A DNA stretch of 64,000 nt from Triatoma infestans (Eukaryota > Arthropoda > Insecta > Hemiptera > Reduviidae): positions 1 through 64,000 of the forward strand of contig JAAEAF010003773.1 of NCBI GenBank assembly GCA_011037195.1. Reading direction: 5' to 3'. The position numbers were made by a program, and so were the translations under genes. Positions 46,901-60,644 of the stretch are shown here, one piece after another (position 1 is the first letter of the stretch; each line of letters opens with the position of its first letter). The notes under the pieces are model-generated. The model saw only the letters and a list, made by a program, of their open reading frames with translations, was not told the origin of the DNA and did no database searches.

Positions 46901-49900
46901 TGATATTATATAAGTACTTAAATTCACTTAGAGAATAATATATATATTTCAAAATAGTGGTCATCTTTTATTTATTTTCTAATACTTCTCTCTCCTTCTC
47001 AAACTTACATACAAGCCCTTTACTAAATCGCTCACGCCACAAACTACCACTACAAACTACAACAACACCACACCAATAACATTTCAAAATCATGGACAAT
47101 TGAAAAGGATGTAACAAGAATCAAGAATGGCAAAGTTACATAAATTACTTGTAGCCCTGAAATATGTGCGTGGTAAAGGCCAATTATTATAGTGAGTGCA
47201 CAGCAAATGATACAAGTTAATGAGAGTGCAACTTATTTATATTTACACTTTTTACCTGATTTCATTGTTCCCAATTAAAATAAAAAAAATAACAATCTGT
47301 AAAATGTGATCCCAGCAGTGACGTAGCCCGCAAAGAGGAAGGGAATTGTAAGGTGAAACTGAAAAACAGGTCGGAAAAGCTATTATAGAAACAAATCAAA
47401 AGTGTACAAAAGTTGAAAATATTCATTTCTTTTTTTTTCCATTATAAGAAATTTCAGTCATTATTATTAATTAAATAGAACATAATATTATTTTGGTTTG
47501 AAAAAACATAATTGAGGAATTAAATCAATTAGTGAGAGAGACATTTTTTAATTAGTTCTTTGTTTTGTTCTAATTATAGAATTATGAATTTGTTTCTTAT
47601 TTGGCTGTATATAAAAAAACAGCCTATTGCATATTTTTAACTTATTTTGTTAGAGTTGAATTTTGTTTCTTTCTCCTGCTTCTCAGAGTGGGGGCTGTTG
47701 AGTGTCACAGGTGTTGTGATCGCTTCCGAGCTCACGTGCCCCCCCCCCGGGTATCCATAAGGAGAACTAACGATTACGTAATCAACCAGCCCAGTAATTA
47801 ACACAACTCAATAAACAAGCCTAGACTTAATATAAACAGATTTTTTCTAGGCTTTGACTAAAAAAAAAAAGAGTGGGACGCGTGGATATGTATCGGTTGG
47901 GGAGCCGTGAACAAACCAGTTATAATAAAATGAAATTTCATGGACGCCATTAAATAATTAAATATCAAAACAGGAAACCAAACACTAAGAATTAATAGAT
48001 TTGATTGATCATTGTGTTCACTTTGCGGACACATTTCTCTTAATTTCTTGATTTTTTTCATAATGCTTTCATGTCGGTTTTTTATGTCCATAATGCAAAT
48101 TAAATGCCATATATATATAAAAAATGAAATTTTTTTTCTAAACATCTTAAAATCATCAGAAAAATTTTCTCTACACACTTTCCCTAGAATGAAATACAAT
48201 ATGTGGCATACTCGTAGTTATAGACGCACCCGAATGTCACAGGAGGAGAAGCAGTACCACAACTACCTCAACATTACACCCTAGGAAGTCAAGAAAACCA
48301 CCTACTCAACCCCTACCAAAGCCAAAGAAGGGGAATTGAGATTGATGTAGGCTTGATCATCATAAAGGGGATGGCAGTTTCTACTGAAAGAAATTGTTTC
48401 GTATTGAAATTGTACTGTATAACTTTAAAGAAGGAAAGGCTCTTATCGCTTTTTGGCTTGTCCTGACTAGACGACGTTAAAGAATATACAATAAGTGAAA
48501 ACCGTGTGTTTAAAATAGAATTCTGATGGCTATTTAACAAATGGGAAGATTATACACGTTATCTTTTACAATGGTTCTAAATAACCATTTCCACTGTTAT
48601 TAAATTTCATAAAAGAACAATAGTTTCATTTAAAAATCCTCGTCAGTAAAGGAAGGGATAATTCCGGAAGAGCGAGATCCTCGAGTATCCAAGGTTGCAC
48701 AGGAGTTCAAACTTCTATTAAAGGTTGGATAGAAGAACAGCGTCTGCAATGGTGGGAAAGAACACCAAGGGTAGGCTAAATTCTCCATCGATTCTGCAGG
48801 ACCGTGGAGAAAACCCTGGCACACATCTTTTGTGAGTGTACCGGTCTGTGTGTGTGAGGGCAAGGTTTCTTCAACTGTGGCGACAAGCAATCTCAAAGCT
48901 ACGAACTTCATGACGGAGCCACTTTCAGCTTTGCTTGGCCTGATTAAGAGGACGAAACTGAAGGATGTGCTATGATTTTAGGGAATCCACAATAATCCTT
49001 TTAACATAGATCGCAGTGAAATGAGGCTCGCCCTCCCCGTCTGTCAATCTAATCTACAATATCCATCAATGTAACCAAGCAATCTGCCTACCACTCCATC
49101 ACCTTATGCAACTCTTTTTTTACTTTTTTTTTTTTTGAAAAGTCCTGGCAGTATTTCGAAAAATGTTTAATTACGCTTGTTACTTTGTGTTTCGTGAGTT
49201 AGTTTTCTCCTACTTCCAAACCCAATAACAATGTAATTTTCTTTTCCCTTAGGTATTCGCAAAGCAGAGAGCGACAACAGCCAAAATTGAATCTGTGGAT
49301 GACATTGGAGGTTGGGAACTTTTATCTAAAGAAGATCAGGAGGAAATACTGAGCAGACTTCCAGACAGTAAGTTTCACTTATTTTCAAAGAGGAACACCT
49401 TTTTTTTTTATCAAAATTTTACGAATTTTTTTTTTTCAAAAATATAGGCGTGAGAGAAACAAATAAGAAACCAACCACTAGTCCTTCTTCAAAAAAGACA
49501 AGCCCAACCAAAACAAAGAAAGCCGATAAACCAAGTACAAGTGGTAGTTCTAAGAATCAAGTACAAGATAACAAAGTACAAGATCACAAAGATAACTCAT
49601 TAAGAGAATTTAGAAGATTATGCGCAGATATTGCCAATACACCTGGTTATCTTGATAAAACTGCTATTGTCAAAAAGTTTATCACAGAAGGAACCGATAA
49701 AGGTAGGACCAGTGTTATCAAGTTTTAAAATTTCACTATATTTTCAATATAATCGCAATGCAGGAAGATCGAACTTGGTATTCCTTTTAGTACTTCAACC
49801 GCATATAAAGGGCAAACGTCGGGGTAACGCTACTTTACTGAATTTTATTTTTTCAGTTTTTTTTGCGATATGCTCGAAAACGTTTCTAAGCGATTTTAAG

Positions 49901-52900
49901 TTTCGTACTTATGTGGGTTTATTTTAGTGTCTTTAATATAGTAACTATCATACTACTTATTCCCAGTAATTTATGACAGGCTCAGGCATGCACTACTCGG
50001 ACCACACAATAAAACAAATGATTCAATTCATGGAGAACTTCTCTTCTGCCTTTCTTTTGCATTTATTTATTAATATTAGCCGACAAAAATTACTCTTTTT
50101 ATGTAAGAGTATAAAAGTTTTGTGAAAAGTTTTTAAAAAAGTGTTTACCCAGACCGATCAAATAGAGAGAACACATGTAATAATTCTTTTTGAACCCTGA
50201 TAAAATACAGAAATGAACACTCTGAAATGAAATCGTAAATATTTTTATATTAAAGTCGTTTTTTTTTTTGTTTTTTTTTTGACGAGAGATCGTAATTTTT
50301 TTTCGTTTTTTTGTATACTTGCACAAACTGAAGATCACAAGGCACATTATAAAATAAAGTTTCATTTTTAAAAATAATTTTTGAATTAAAAGAGGTTTTT
50401 CGAGTTTAACATATTTTAGTAAAAAAAACAACAAAAACATTGGTTTTTAAATTGCAAGAGTTTCAAATTGATAATTCACTTTAGGTATCAGCAGGTATCA
50501 GCTTTAGAGATTCCTAGGTAACAAAGGAATCCTTTGAGGAAAATGCAAGATTTGGTTCTCTCCCCATGAGACAAATTGTAATAAAAGTGCTATCGAATTT
50601 GTGTCATATTTGTTGTGGATGAAAGAAATGTAAAGTTGAGAATATTTTATAGTTTGAAAAATAGAATTTTTTCAATATTTTAGATGTATCTTAGTGCAGT
50701 GAAAAGAGTCAGGTACTATAAATTAAGGTCATTGCTATTAAAGAGACAAAGGCACAAGAATCCGTTAGGCTAATACAATGCCACTTGGCTAACTGTTTTG
50801 TAAGAGCAGAGCATTCATTACACAGTCTGCATTTTGCTTTCATGCAAGGACAGTCGGAATCAGACATTCTACGAGTGTACATCAATGCCAGTTTATGTTA
50901 AATCATAGAACCTTGCATTTAATCTAGATAAATAATTGATTTATTAAGCATATAATTGTGATATTGTAAAGTAATTTAAATCTCTTTAAAGATATACTTA
51001 ATTTAATCTACCAGTGTTTTCTTAATTATTTCTTATTACTTCTCTTCTCTTTGAATATACACACAAGCCCTTTACAAAACCGCTCACGCCACAAGCTACC
51101 ACTACACTACAACACATCCACACCAATCACATTTCAGATTCTAGAAATTGTGTTTACGCTGAAAACTGGTTTCTCGAGCACGAAAAGTAGTCTTTTGAAA
51201 TGAAAATACCATTGTATGGGAAAGTTATACATTCATTTAGGACTGGGCAAGAGAACCAACATGAAGACCGGTTGAAACCAACCTGCTTTTGGTCAAAACC
51301 TGTTTATCGGAAGAACCGATTTACTCAGTGGTTTTATTCTGACTACGAATGGATATTCATTCATGTTTCCAGGATCCTACATGCCGTTGGGGAGGTAAAA
51401 AAAAAGTTGGATAATCATCTGAATCATTAAAGATTCATAGGATCCAAAGAGCGGAGAAGCACACACTAAATGAATCAAAAGTTAGTTACGCCACACCTAG
51501 GCCAGACTAGGAAGGGAGAGTTCGATTCATATAAAGAGAGCGACAGCAGTACAGTTTGCGAACAGTTTACATCCAGTCAGCAACCTATGTTCTACCTTGT
51601 TATTACTCAGCTAGTCTGTCTCTTCATATTTCTCTCGCTACCTAACTTCCATGACTTTCTCTTACTCCTAGTAAGAGGAAGTATTGTAATCGTGTCAAAT
51701 TTTCGATATCGAGTTTTCACCGGAAATATCCTTTTTGAGGTCCCCTGAGTCCAAAAAAGCGGTTTTTAGCAATGGTCTGTGTTGTGTGTATGTATGTATG
51801 TATGTGAACAGCACAGCTCAAAAACGAAAAACCATAGAAAGTTGAAACTTGGTATTCCGTTTAGGTATCACCATGCGATCTGACAGTGCGTTATCTGTCA
51901 AAATTTCTCAACCGGAAGTACCACTTTACTAGTTGTTTTTTTTACTTTTTTGTCATTTTCTCTACAATGCCTCCGACGATTTTCTTTAAACTAGGTATAT
52001 CAACTACAAATACAAAGAGCTACAACTTTTATTTGATACATTTCTCTGGAAAAATTCATTTAAGGGCAGTTTTGGGGGTGGAATAGGGTTAGGTTTTCCT
52101 CTAAAGTACTATTTTAGTTTACTATACAATTCTGTCATCTAAATAATATTAATTAAAATTAAAGATGTGGTTGATATTCCGAGTTTGAAAAAATCGGATA
52201 ACCGATACTGCGTTTACTTTACCACTTTACTAAATGATTTTTTTTTTTCATTTTTTCGCGATTTCTCAAAAATGTCACCGGCGATTTTCTTGAAACTTTC
52301 TATATAAACTAAACATACAAAGATCTACAACTTGTATTTAAAATATTTCTCTGGGAACATTCATTTAAGGGCACTTTTAGGGGAGGGATGGGGTTATGTT
52401 TTTTTTCTCTAAAGTGCTATCATAGTTGATTATACAATTCTATCATCCAAAGAAAATTAATTAGAAATAAATAGATGGCCAAAATTCTGTGGGTTCAAGG
52501 AAATTAGTAAACCGGAAGTGCGCTTTTACTGAACAGTTTTCGACGATTTCATTAAATTTGGTATCACAAACTATAAAATTTATCAATTATAATGTAATTT
52601 AATTCAATATAATGGAGTAAGAGAAAGTTGTGTGAATGATTCACACCAGATTTTTTTTTTACTATAAAGTCCTTGCAGTTTGTATGTTCCATTCATTTAT
52701 ACAGTGTTCAGCATATCATCTAGTTTATTTCTCTAAAATCCATTCTCTCTAATTCTCTGTCCTTCTTACTTCCATTATTATCAGGGCATGCCATTTGCTA
52801 CAAGAAAATACCGACATTATGAAATCTGCAAGTACTTGAGATCGCTTGTGAAGGAAATGATCCTTTTTTTGTTGACAAAGAGCCGCGAAACTTCTGACGA

Positions 52901-53244
52901 AAAATGTGGTTTGAAACAATCACACGAGTTTACTCAATGCTATTGATACAATTATATATAAAGTGGCAAAGTTTCTTTACACTTCAAATGTAACTTGATT
53001 TGTCCTAACATAAAATATAGTGGTATTCCCAGGCAGCTAGAAAAACGGTGATTACCATGCATTTCAGAAAAGAGTGGTAACTCCAATAACATGGCACTCC
53101 AAGTGAGGTTGAACCAACCTCACATAACATCTGAAATTTAATGCCATAAATGCCGCAGAAATTCTTTGAATTCATTTTTTGGGAAGGGGAGAACTGTTTC
53201 AAATAAAAGTAATAGGTTTATATTTGTGCAGTAAGCATTCAAAG

Positions 53245-53276
<32 letters not shown>

Positions 53277-56200
53277 TGCATGCTCGTGTTCAACAAAATT
53301 ACAAAATACTCAAAAACCCATCCTCCTGTAAAGTTGCTCCCGTATTCTTAAAAATTGGAATTTCTAAAAAACGAAACCCCAGTTCTTATTGGCGAATGTA
53401 TATAGAAAGCGATGGAAATTATATATATCTAGCTGGATATAATATTATGCTCACAATTTTCCTTATAAATAAAGATTTAATAAAAAATAAATAAAATAAT
53501 ATGGTGTGAAACACTCACTCACACGACATTCTCTTAAAGCAGTCGACATAGTTATAATTTTTCCAAATTTTTTTTTAGACTTATAATTTTTTCTAAATTG
53601 ATACTAATGTGATACTTAAACGGAATATATCAAGTGTGAACTTCCTAAAATTTTGTTTTTTTGAGGTTTACTGTTCACACACATACACACGCACACAGAG
53701 ATCATTTTCTAAAAACCTTATTTTCCGGATTCAGGGGACCTCGAAACCTGTATTTCCGGTAAAAACACGATATCGAAAATTTGACATGATTAAAATATTT
53801 CCTCTTACTAGACTAGGCAGTAAGAGGAAGTAAAAAGGAAAAAAAAAGAAAAAAAAAAAAAAGTCAAGTTGTACTCTGGAATAATCAAATTACTATTAAA
53901 AGAGGGCAGATGTGTTTTAATTAATGAATATTGGTTGTAACTTCCCCCTCTCTTATTCACTGTGCAGGGGAAGGTTGTTGAAGAGAGTATTTCTCTGGAT
54001 ATGAAGAAAGGAGTGACTATTTGGGACAGTATCTATTATCAGGTAGTAAAGAGGAGATAAGAGGAGTCTCTATAGTAGACCCACTACTTGGGGAACTTCA
54101 CTAACACTAACTTCCACTCAAATGAAACCCACGTATTCCTATCTCCAACCTTTATACAATTATTTGTAATTAATTTTCTTTTCTGGTCATAAAAGAAACT
54201 TGATTTTTTTTCCCCTTCCTTTTCTGGATGTAAAAAGTAAGTTTTTAATTTTAATAAAAAAGGGAAGTATATATTTCATTATCGTCTAAATATATTATAG
54301 TTTAATCTCTTAATGGCTTTCTGCATAAATTAAGAATTGTAATCTTTAAATCTTCGTTTATAAATTATACTTTTCTTTGTCCATGGGATTTTTTTTCGTC
54401 ATTTCCGGTGGCGCATTTTATGCATTATTATGATGAATAAGACAACCGAATTTTGAACATATTTGCATCACAATCACCCCTCTGTCAAAACCAACAAAGC
54501 TGGTGCAGTTTAAATTTAAATCTGATTGACAGACTGCCAAAACTACTCAGAAATCAATTTTGGAGGGAGGGAATGTTTCAAATAAAAATAATACGTTTTT
54601 GTCTGAGCCGTGAATGTTCTATGTTTAAAGAAAATCGTCATAGCTGTTTACGAGAAAAAAAAAAAAAACCTATTATATACCTATTGTATAAAGTAGAAAA
54701 TCTATATTTTCTTCAGTTCTGAAATTCTAGCAATGCTCTGCCAATATAAATTAATAATATGTTTTGGTGTTCGTTACGACCACTGCATTCAATGTTGATT
54801 AATAAACAACAATAATAAAAAAATAAATATATTGGAAATGATTCATATTAAAAAAGAAAATCTGGTGTGAAACACTCACACAACTTTCTCTTACTCCAGT
54901 TCTCAAAATTATAATTGACAAATTTTATAAATTGTATACCAAATTTAACGAAATTTGCCTAAACTAAAAAAAAAAAAAACCTGTTCAGTAAAAGCGCACT
55001 TCCGGTTTACTGATTTCCTTAAAACTCGGAATTTTGGCCATCTATTTATTTCTAATAAATTTTGTTTGGATGATAGAGTTGTATTAAGTATGATAGCACT
55101 TTAGAGGAAGCTGTAACCCCACCTCTCTCTCCTAAAAGTGCCCTTAAATGAATTTTCCCAGAGAAATGTTATTAAAATAAGTTGTAGATCTTTGTATGTT
55201 TAGTTTATATGTGTTGTTTCAAGAAAATCGTCTCGAGAGACATTTTCGTGAAAATCGCAGGAAAAAGTGAAAAAATGTAAAGTATTAAAACAAAAGCACT
55301 TCCGGTTATCCGATTTATCGGAATTTCAACAGCATATTTAATTCTAATCAACATTATTTAGATGACCGAATTGTCTAATAAACTGAAATAGCACTTTAGA
55401 GGTTAACCCTGACCCCACCCCTCCCCCAAAAGTGCCCTTAAATGAATTTTTCCAGAGAAATGTTTCAAATAAAAGTTATAGCTCCTTGTATATGTAGTTG
55501 ATGTAGTAAGTTTAAAGAAAATCGTCGGAGCCATTTTTGAGAAAAATGCAACAAAGTAATAAAACCAACTTGTAAAGTGGCACTTCCGGTTGAGGAATTT
55601 TGACAGATAACGCACAGCTAGATCCCATGGTGATACCTAAATGGAAGATCAAGTTTTAGCTTTCTACGGTTTTTCGTTTTTGAGCTATGCTGTTCACATA
55701 CATACATACATACACAGACCATTTGCTAAAACCACTTTTTTGGACTCAGGGGACCTCAGAACGGATATTTCCGGTGAAAGCTCGATATCGAAAATTTGAC
55801 ATGATTACAATACTTCCTCTTACTAGGAGTAAGAGAATGTAATCAGTTATCTATCAATTTTAAAACAGACACCAAAAACCTATCCCTCAGTTATAATAAT
55901 CTCCTGGAATTTCCAAAACAACATACAGACTAAGACACGGTTTGCCCATCCGCTCTCCTAGCCCTTTATAAACCTTGACCCATCCAATGTCTCTAACACT
56001 TGGTGATGGTATGTCACAGGTTAAACTACAGTTTGTAAGTAGTTCTAACTGAAAATTTTTGTAAGTACATTTCCTAAGTTATTTCCATACTTTACTCTTA
56101 TATATGCCACATATTGTCAAAGCTTCAATAGTTGTGATTTAGTTTAATATTGATCTGTTCTACAACAATAGTTTGAAATAAATTTAAATGTGCTATATAG

Positions 56201-59200
56201 GGTGACCAGAGTTATATGCTACACCCACTTTTTTTTTTAAACGGCGGGAAATTTCGAAAAAATAGAAAACACGTATTTAATCATTTTTAGTCTAGTTTAT
56301 TTTCAGTGATTGATCCATTTTTTTATACCCCAATATCCCGAGATACAGCATCCAACTTTTTTTTTCAAATGGAACATTATATTTTTTTTTGCATATTTTT
56401 ATAGTACTTGAGCCTCTAAAAAAATAATAAAAAAAAATTTTAAAATCGGTTAGGTTTTTCAAAAGTTATGGTAATTTAAAATATGAAAAACAAATTTCAG
56501 TTTAATGTCAAAATTACCTTCTTTTTTCTTTAAAGAAGCTCTTCAAACTGGGCACCATCAACGGATAGGCAAGCCAAAGCTCTGGACTCCCACGCTCTGT
56601 TTGTAGCAGCACTTAGGTGGCAAAGTCAACATCTAGGCAGTCTAGAGTTATTCGACGTTCCATATCTTCGACTGAAGCCACGGGATTAAGGTTATTGTAC
56701 ACTTTATTTTTTAGATATCCCCACAAAAAATAGTCCATTGGGGTTAAGTCCGGAGGTCGAGGTGGCCATTGGATCGGACCATGAGTTCCTAACCACTTTT
56801 CGTGGAAATTTCTGTCCAGGTAACGTCGAGCAACTCTCGCATTATGTGCCGGGCAACCATCTTGTTGAAAATACATATCTAGCCGACGTTTTAGAGAAAC
56901 ATCTTCAAGCAGAACTGGCAAAATGTCTCTTAAAAAAGTTAGATACCTTTCACCAGTTAAGTTCCCTCTGTAGAAGTATGGCCGATTAGTTGGTTTCCTA
57001 AAACTCCACACCAAACGTTTGTAGAAAAAACAACCTGATGGCGTGTGGCGAAGGTAACTTATGGATTTTCTTCAGCCCATATTCTAAAGTTCCAACGATT
57101 AAGAAGGCCATTGTTGGTAAACATTGATTCATCAGTCCATAAAATTGTGCATTTTTTGTGGGGATTTCTAAAAAATAAAGAGTACAGTAACCTTAATCCC
57201 GTGCCTTCAGTCGAAGATCTGGAACGTCGAATAACTCCTAGCCTGCCTAGATGTTGACTTTGCAACCTAAGTGCTGCTACAAACAGAGCGTGGGAGTCCA
57301 GAGCTTTGGCTTGCCTATCCGTTGATGGTGCCCAGTTTGAAGAGCTTCTTTAAAGAAAAAATAAGGTAATTTTGACATTAAACTGAAATTTGTTTTTCAT
57401 ATTTTAAATTACCATAACTTTTGAAAAACCTAACCGATTTTAAAATTTTTTTTTATATTTTTTTAGAGGCTCAATTACTATAAAAATATGCAAAAAAAAA
57501 TATAATGTTCCATTTGAAAAAAAAAGTTGGATGCTGTATCTCGGGATATTGGGGTATAAAAAAATGGCAATCACTGAAAATAAACTAGACTAAAAATGAT
57601 TAAATACGTGTTTTCTATTTTTTCGAAATTTCCCGCCGTTTAAAAAAAAAGTGGGTGGAGCATATAACTCTGGTCACCCTGTATATATATATCATACTTT
57701 TTATTAGTTTATTTTAAAAATTTTTATTTTGAAAATATTTATTTTATGTTGTTTTTCTATTTTTTTTTATTTATTTGTATTAAAACCTTTGTACAGACCT
57801 TGAAGAAGGCAATAAATTTGCCGAAACGTTCGTAGAAATTTAAAAAGAGTTCTTTTGTATGACCGAACCTCAACATCCAATTTACAACATTAATATTAAA
57901 TAGATGGCAGAACTGTTGGGTTTATAATGGGAAAAATGAGAAACGAGAACAATGCAGTTAATGAAACTGATTCATATATATTTGAATACTTCAAATAAAA
58001 CAAAAAAACATTACACACTCACTCCGTATAAACATGTCACAAAAAACTACTAGAAATTGTGAGAATGACAAGGTTGCTCGAACGAGGTGCTATCCATGAG
58101 GTAAGAAACTGAATTGGTCTGCCATCTAGCGTCGTAGGCTCGCAGTGCCAAGACCAGAACAGACTTAGTTCTAACAAGAACCATAATTGTACTGAGGTGT
58201 CACTTTAGAAGAAAGCTAAACACTACTGTCCCCACTCCCTAGAGAATCTCTAAAAAAAATTCAATTTTCCTGGGAAAATGGTTTAGATAAATGTCATAGG
58301 TATTATGTCTTTGATAGTACACTTAGTTTATAGAAAATCGTTGAAGCCGTTTTTGATAAAATCGAGAAAAAAAAAAAAAAAATCTCGTGTGAAACACACA
58401 CAACTTTCTTTTACTCCAGTTTACAAAATGGTATCCGAAAAATTTTATAATTACTATACTAAATTTAATGAAATTCGTCAATGTTTTTATGGAGAAAATT
58501 GCAAAAAGTATTCAGTTATAATGGATATGATGAAGGAGGGAAATGGTTTGGTTAGAATGAACAAACTAGATATGGGTGAACACTGTAGATTGTTAAAAAT
58601 GACACTGACTGCCTGGACTTTACATTAAAATGGTAGAGAGTGGTAAAGGGTAAGGTAAGTGACACGTTGTGACTGGCGAGTGAACTCTGTTGTATATCTA
58701 TCTCCCGACGCTGTATTTTTACAGTTTCTCCCATTCTATTCGGAGAAAGTGGTCCAGTCATTTTTGTCTCTCTTTCTCTGCTATGGATCCTCTCTTTGGA
58801 TCCTATTATACAGCAAAAACGCACTTCCGGTTTATTGATTTTTTTTTTTTTGAAACTCGGAATTTCTGCCATCTATTTATTTCTAATTAATTTTATTTAG
58901 ATGTTAGAATTGTATAATCAACGATGATAGCACTTTAGAAGAAGACATAACCCCTGCCTTCCCCCAAAAGTCCCTTTAAATGACTTTACCAGTAGAAATG
59001 TTTTCAAGTAAAAGTTGCAGCTTTTTATATGTGTTGCTCTCATCTCTAGTTTAAAGACAATCGTTGGAACCATTTCAGAGAAAATACCACAAAACTAAAA
59101 AATACTTTTCAATAAAAACGCACTTTCGATCATTAAACTCGGAATTTCAACAACATATTTAATACTAATTAATATTATTTAAATGATAAAATTGTTTAAT

Positions 59201-60594
59201 AAACTAAAATAGCACTTTAGAGAAAGATCTAACCCCCTCCTTTCCCTCAAAAGGTACCCTTACATGAATTTTCCCAGAAAAATTTTTAAATAAAGTTGTA
59301 GATCTTTCATCCATTATTTTATCCGTCGTAGCATGCATATTAGATTTATTCCTGACCGGTTTCGGATATTCATCCATCGTCAGAGCAAATTCACCAAGTT
59401 TGTGTAGAGAGTTCACTTCAACTAAATGTTTCTGTAGACTCACACTTGTTGGTTGTATGTATGTGGGAAGGTTACAAGGTTATGTTACTAAATGTGTGTG
59501 TTTCATGATAAAGTGAAATTATTATAAATTGTGATTAGGCGTTAGAAAATAGTGTGTAATTAATAGCATGTTTTGAAGAATAGTTTATAACTAAATTTTA
59601 AGACGGTTGTTAAGCATGCACAGTGTTTTATCAAGTTAAGCATTTGGGGGGGGGTTCTTCAAAACATGCTATTTATTACACACTATTTTCTAGTGCCTAA
59701 TCACAATTTATAATAATTTCACTTTGTCATGAAACACACACATGTAGTAACATAACCTTATAACCTTCCCACATACATACAACCAACAAGTGTGAGTCTA
59801 CAGAAACATTTAGTTGAAGTGAACTCTCTACACAAACTTGGTGAATTTGCTCTGACGATGGATGAATATCCGAAACCGGTCAGGAATAAATCTAATATGC
59901 ATGCTACGAAGGATAAAATAATGGATGTTATCCAGCATTGCGGACCCAGCCACATTTTCAATTGTAGATCTTTGTATGTGTAGAGTTGATATATGAAGTT
60001 TAAAGAAAATCGTTGGAACCGTTTTTGAGAAAATCACAAAAACCAAAAAAATACGAGTTAATAAGGTCTCCTATTAGCACTTTAACGAAATATTAAGTTT
60101 GAACACTGCGATTTTTCGTTTTTGAGATATTTGAGAAAACACACACCTAAACTATTCACAAAAAATAAAATTTTTAAATGTTCAGGGGACCTCAAAACAC
60201 GTATTTCCGGTATAAAATGGGTTGAAAAGATTTGCGGGGGGGCCTAAAAAACGAGGTGTTTTGTTTTGTTAGAGCGCATAGTTATAATTACTACTTATGA
60301 TATAAGGTTATAGGAGCTGTACTCTAGTGCTATAAAAAAATAGTGGGGGAAATTAAAAATACATAATAAGCGTATTAACATCAATAAATCATTTTCTATG
60401 TTCGACTTTTTCGTGAAAAGTCGGTAGAATTTTTGACTTATTTATTTCCTTTTTACTTTCTCTTACTCCTAGTAAGAGGAAGTATTGTAATCGTGTCAAA
60501 TTTTCGATATCGAGTTTTCACCGGAAATATCCGTTTTGAGGTCCCCTGAGTCCAAAAAATTGGTTTTTAGCAATGGTCTGTGTGTGTGTGTGTG

Positions 60595-60644
<50 letters not shown>

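Larger units (their letters stand above)
59308..59961. mobile_element. Unit B inverted pair (fold-back insertion with 12-bp target duplication)
   Basis: Arms at about 59308-59582 and 59656-59928 are near-perfect reverse complements around a spacer of about 70 bp that includes a G run. The right arm alone has the extra tail ATCCAGCATTGCGGACCCAG. Exact 12-bp TTGTAGATCTTT flanks the insert (59296-59307, 59962-59973). The architecture is the same as the unit A pair at 22383-22666 although the sequences differ. Confidence 0.85.
58382..60235 (-). repeat. Family K copy or copies, interrupted by unit B pair
   Basis: Begins TCTCGTGTGAAACACACACA, continues with GCACTTCCGGTTTATTGATT (58820) and another monomer to 59307. 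It resumes at 59962 and fades near CGTATTTCCGG at 60200. The break at 59307/59962 is marked by the exact 12-bp duplication TTGTAGATCTTT. A further unrelated segment (58400-58790) may be another insertion. Confidence 0.65.

Noticed and set aside
56738..56989. 83-residue + strand open frame in the mariner-like element
   Set aside because: It is the antisense of the transposase coding region on the minus strand.
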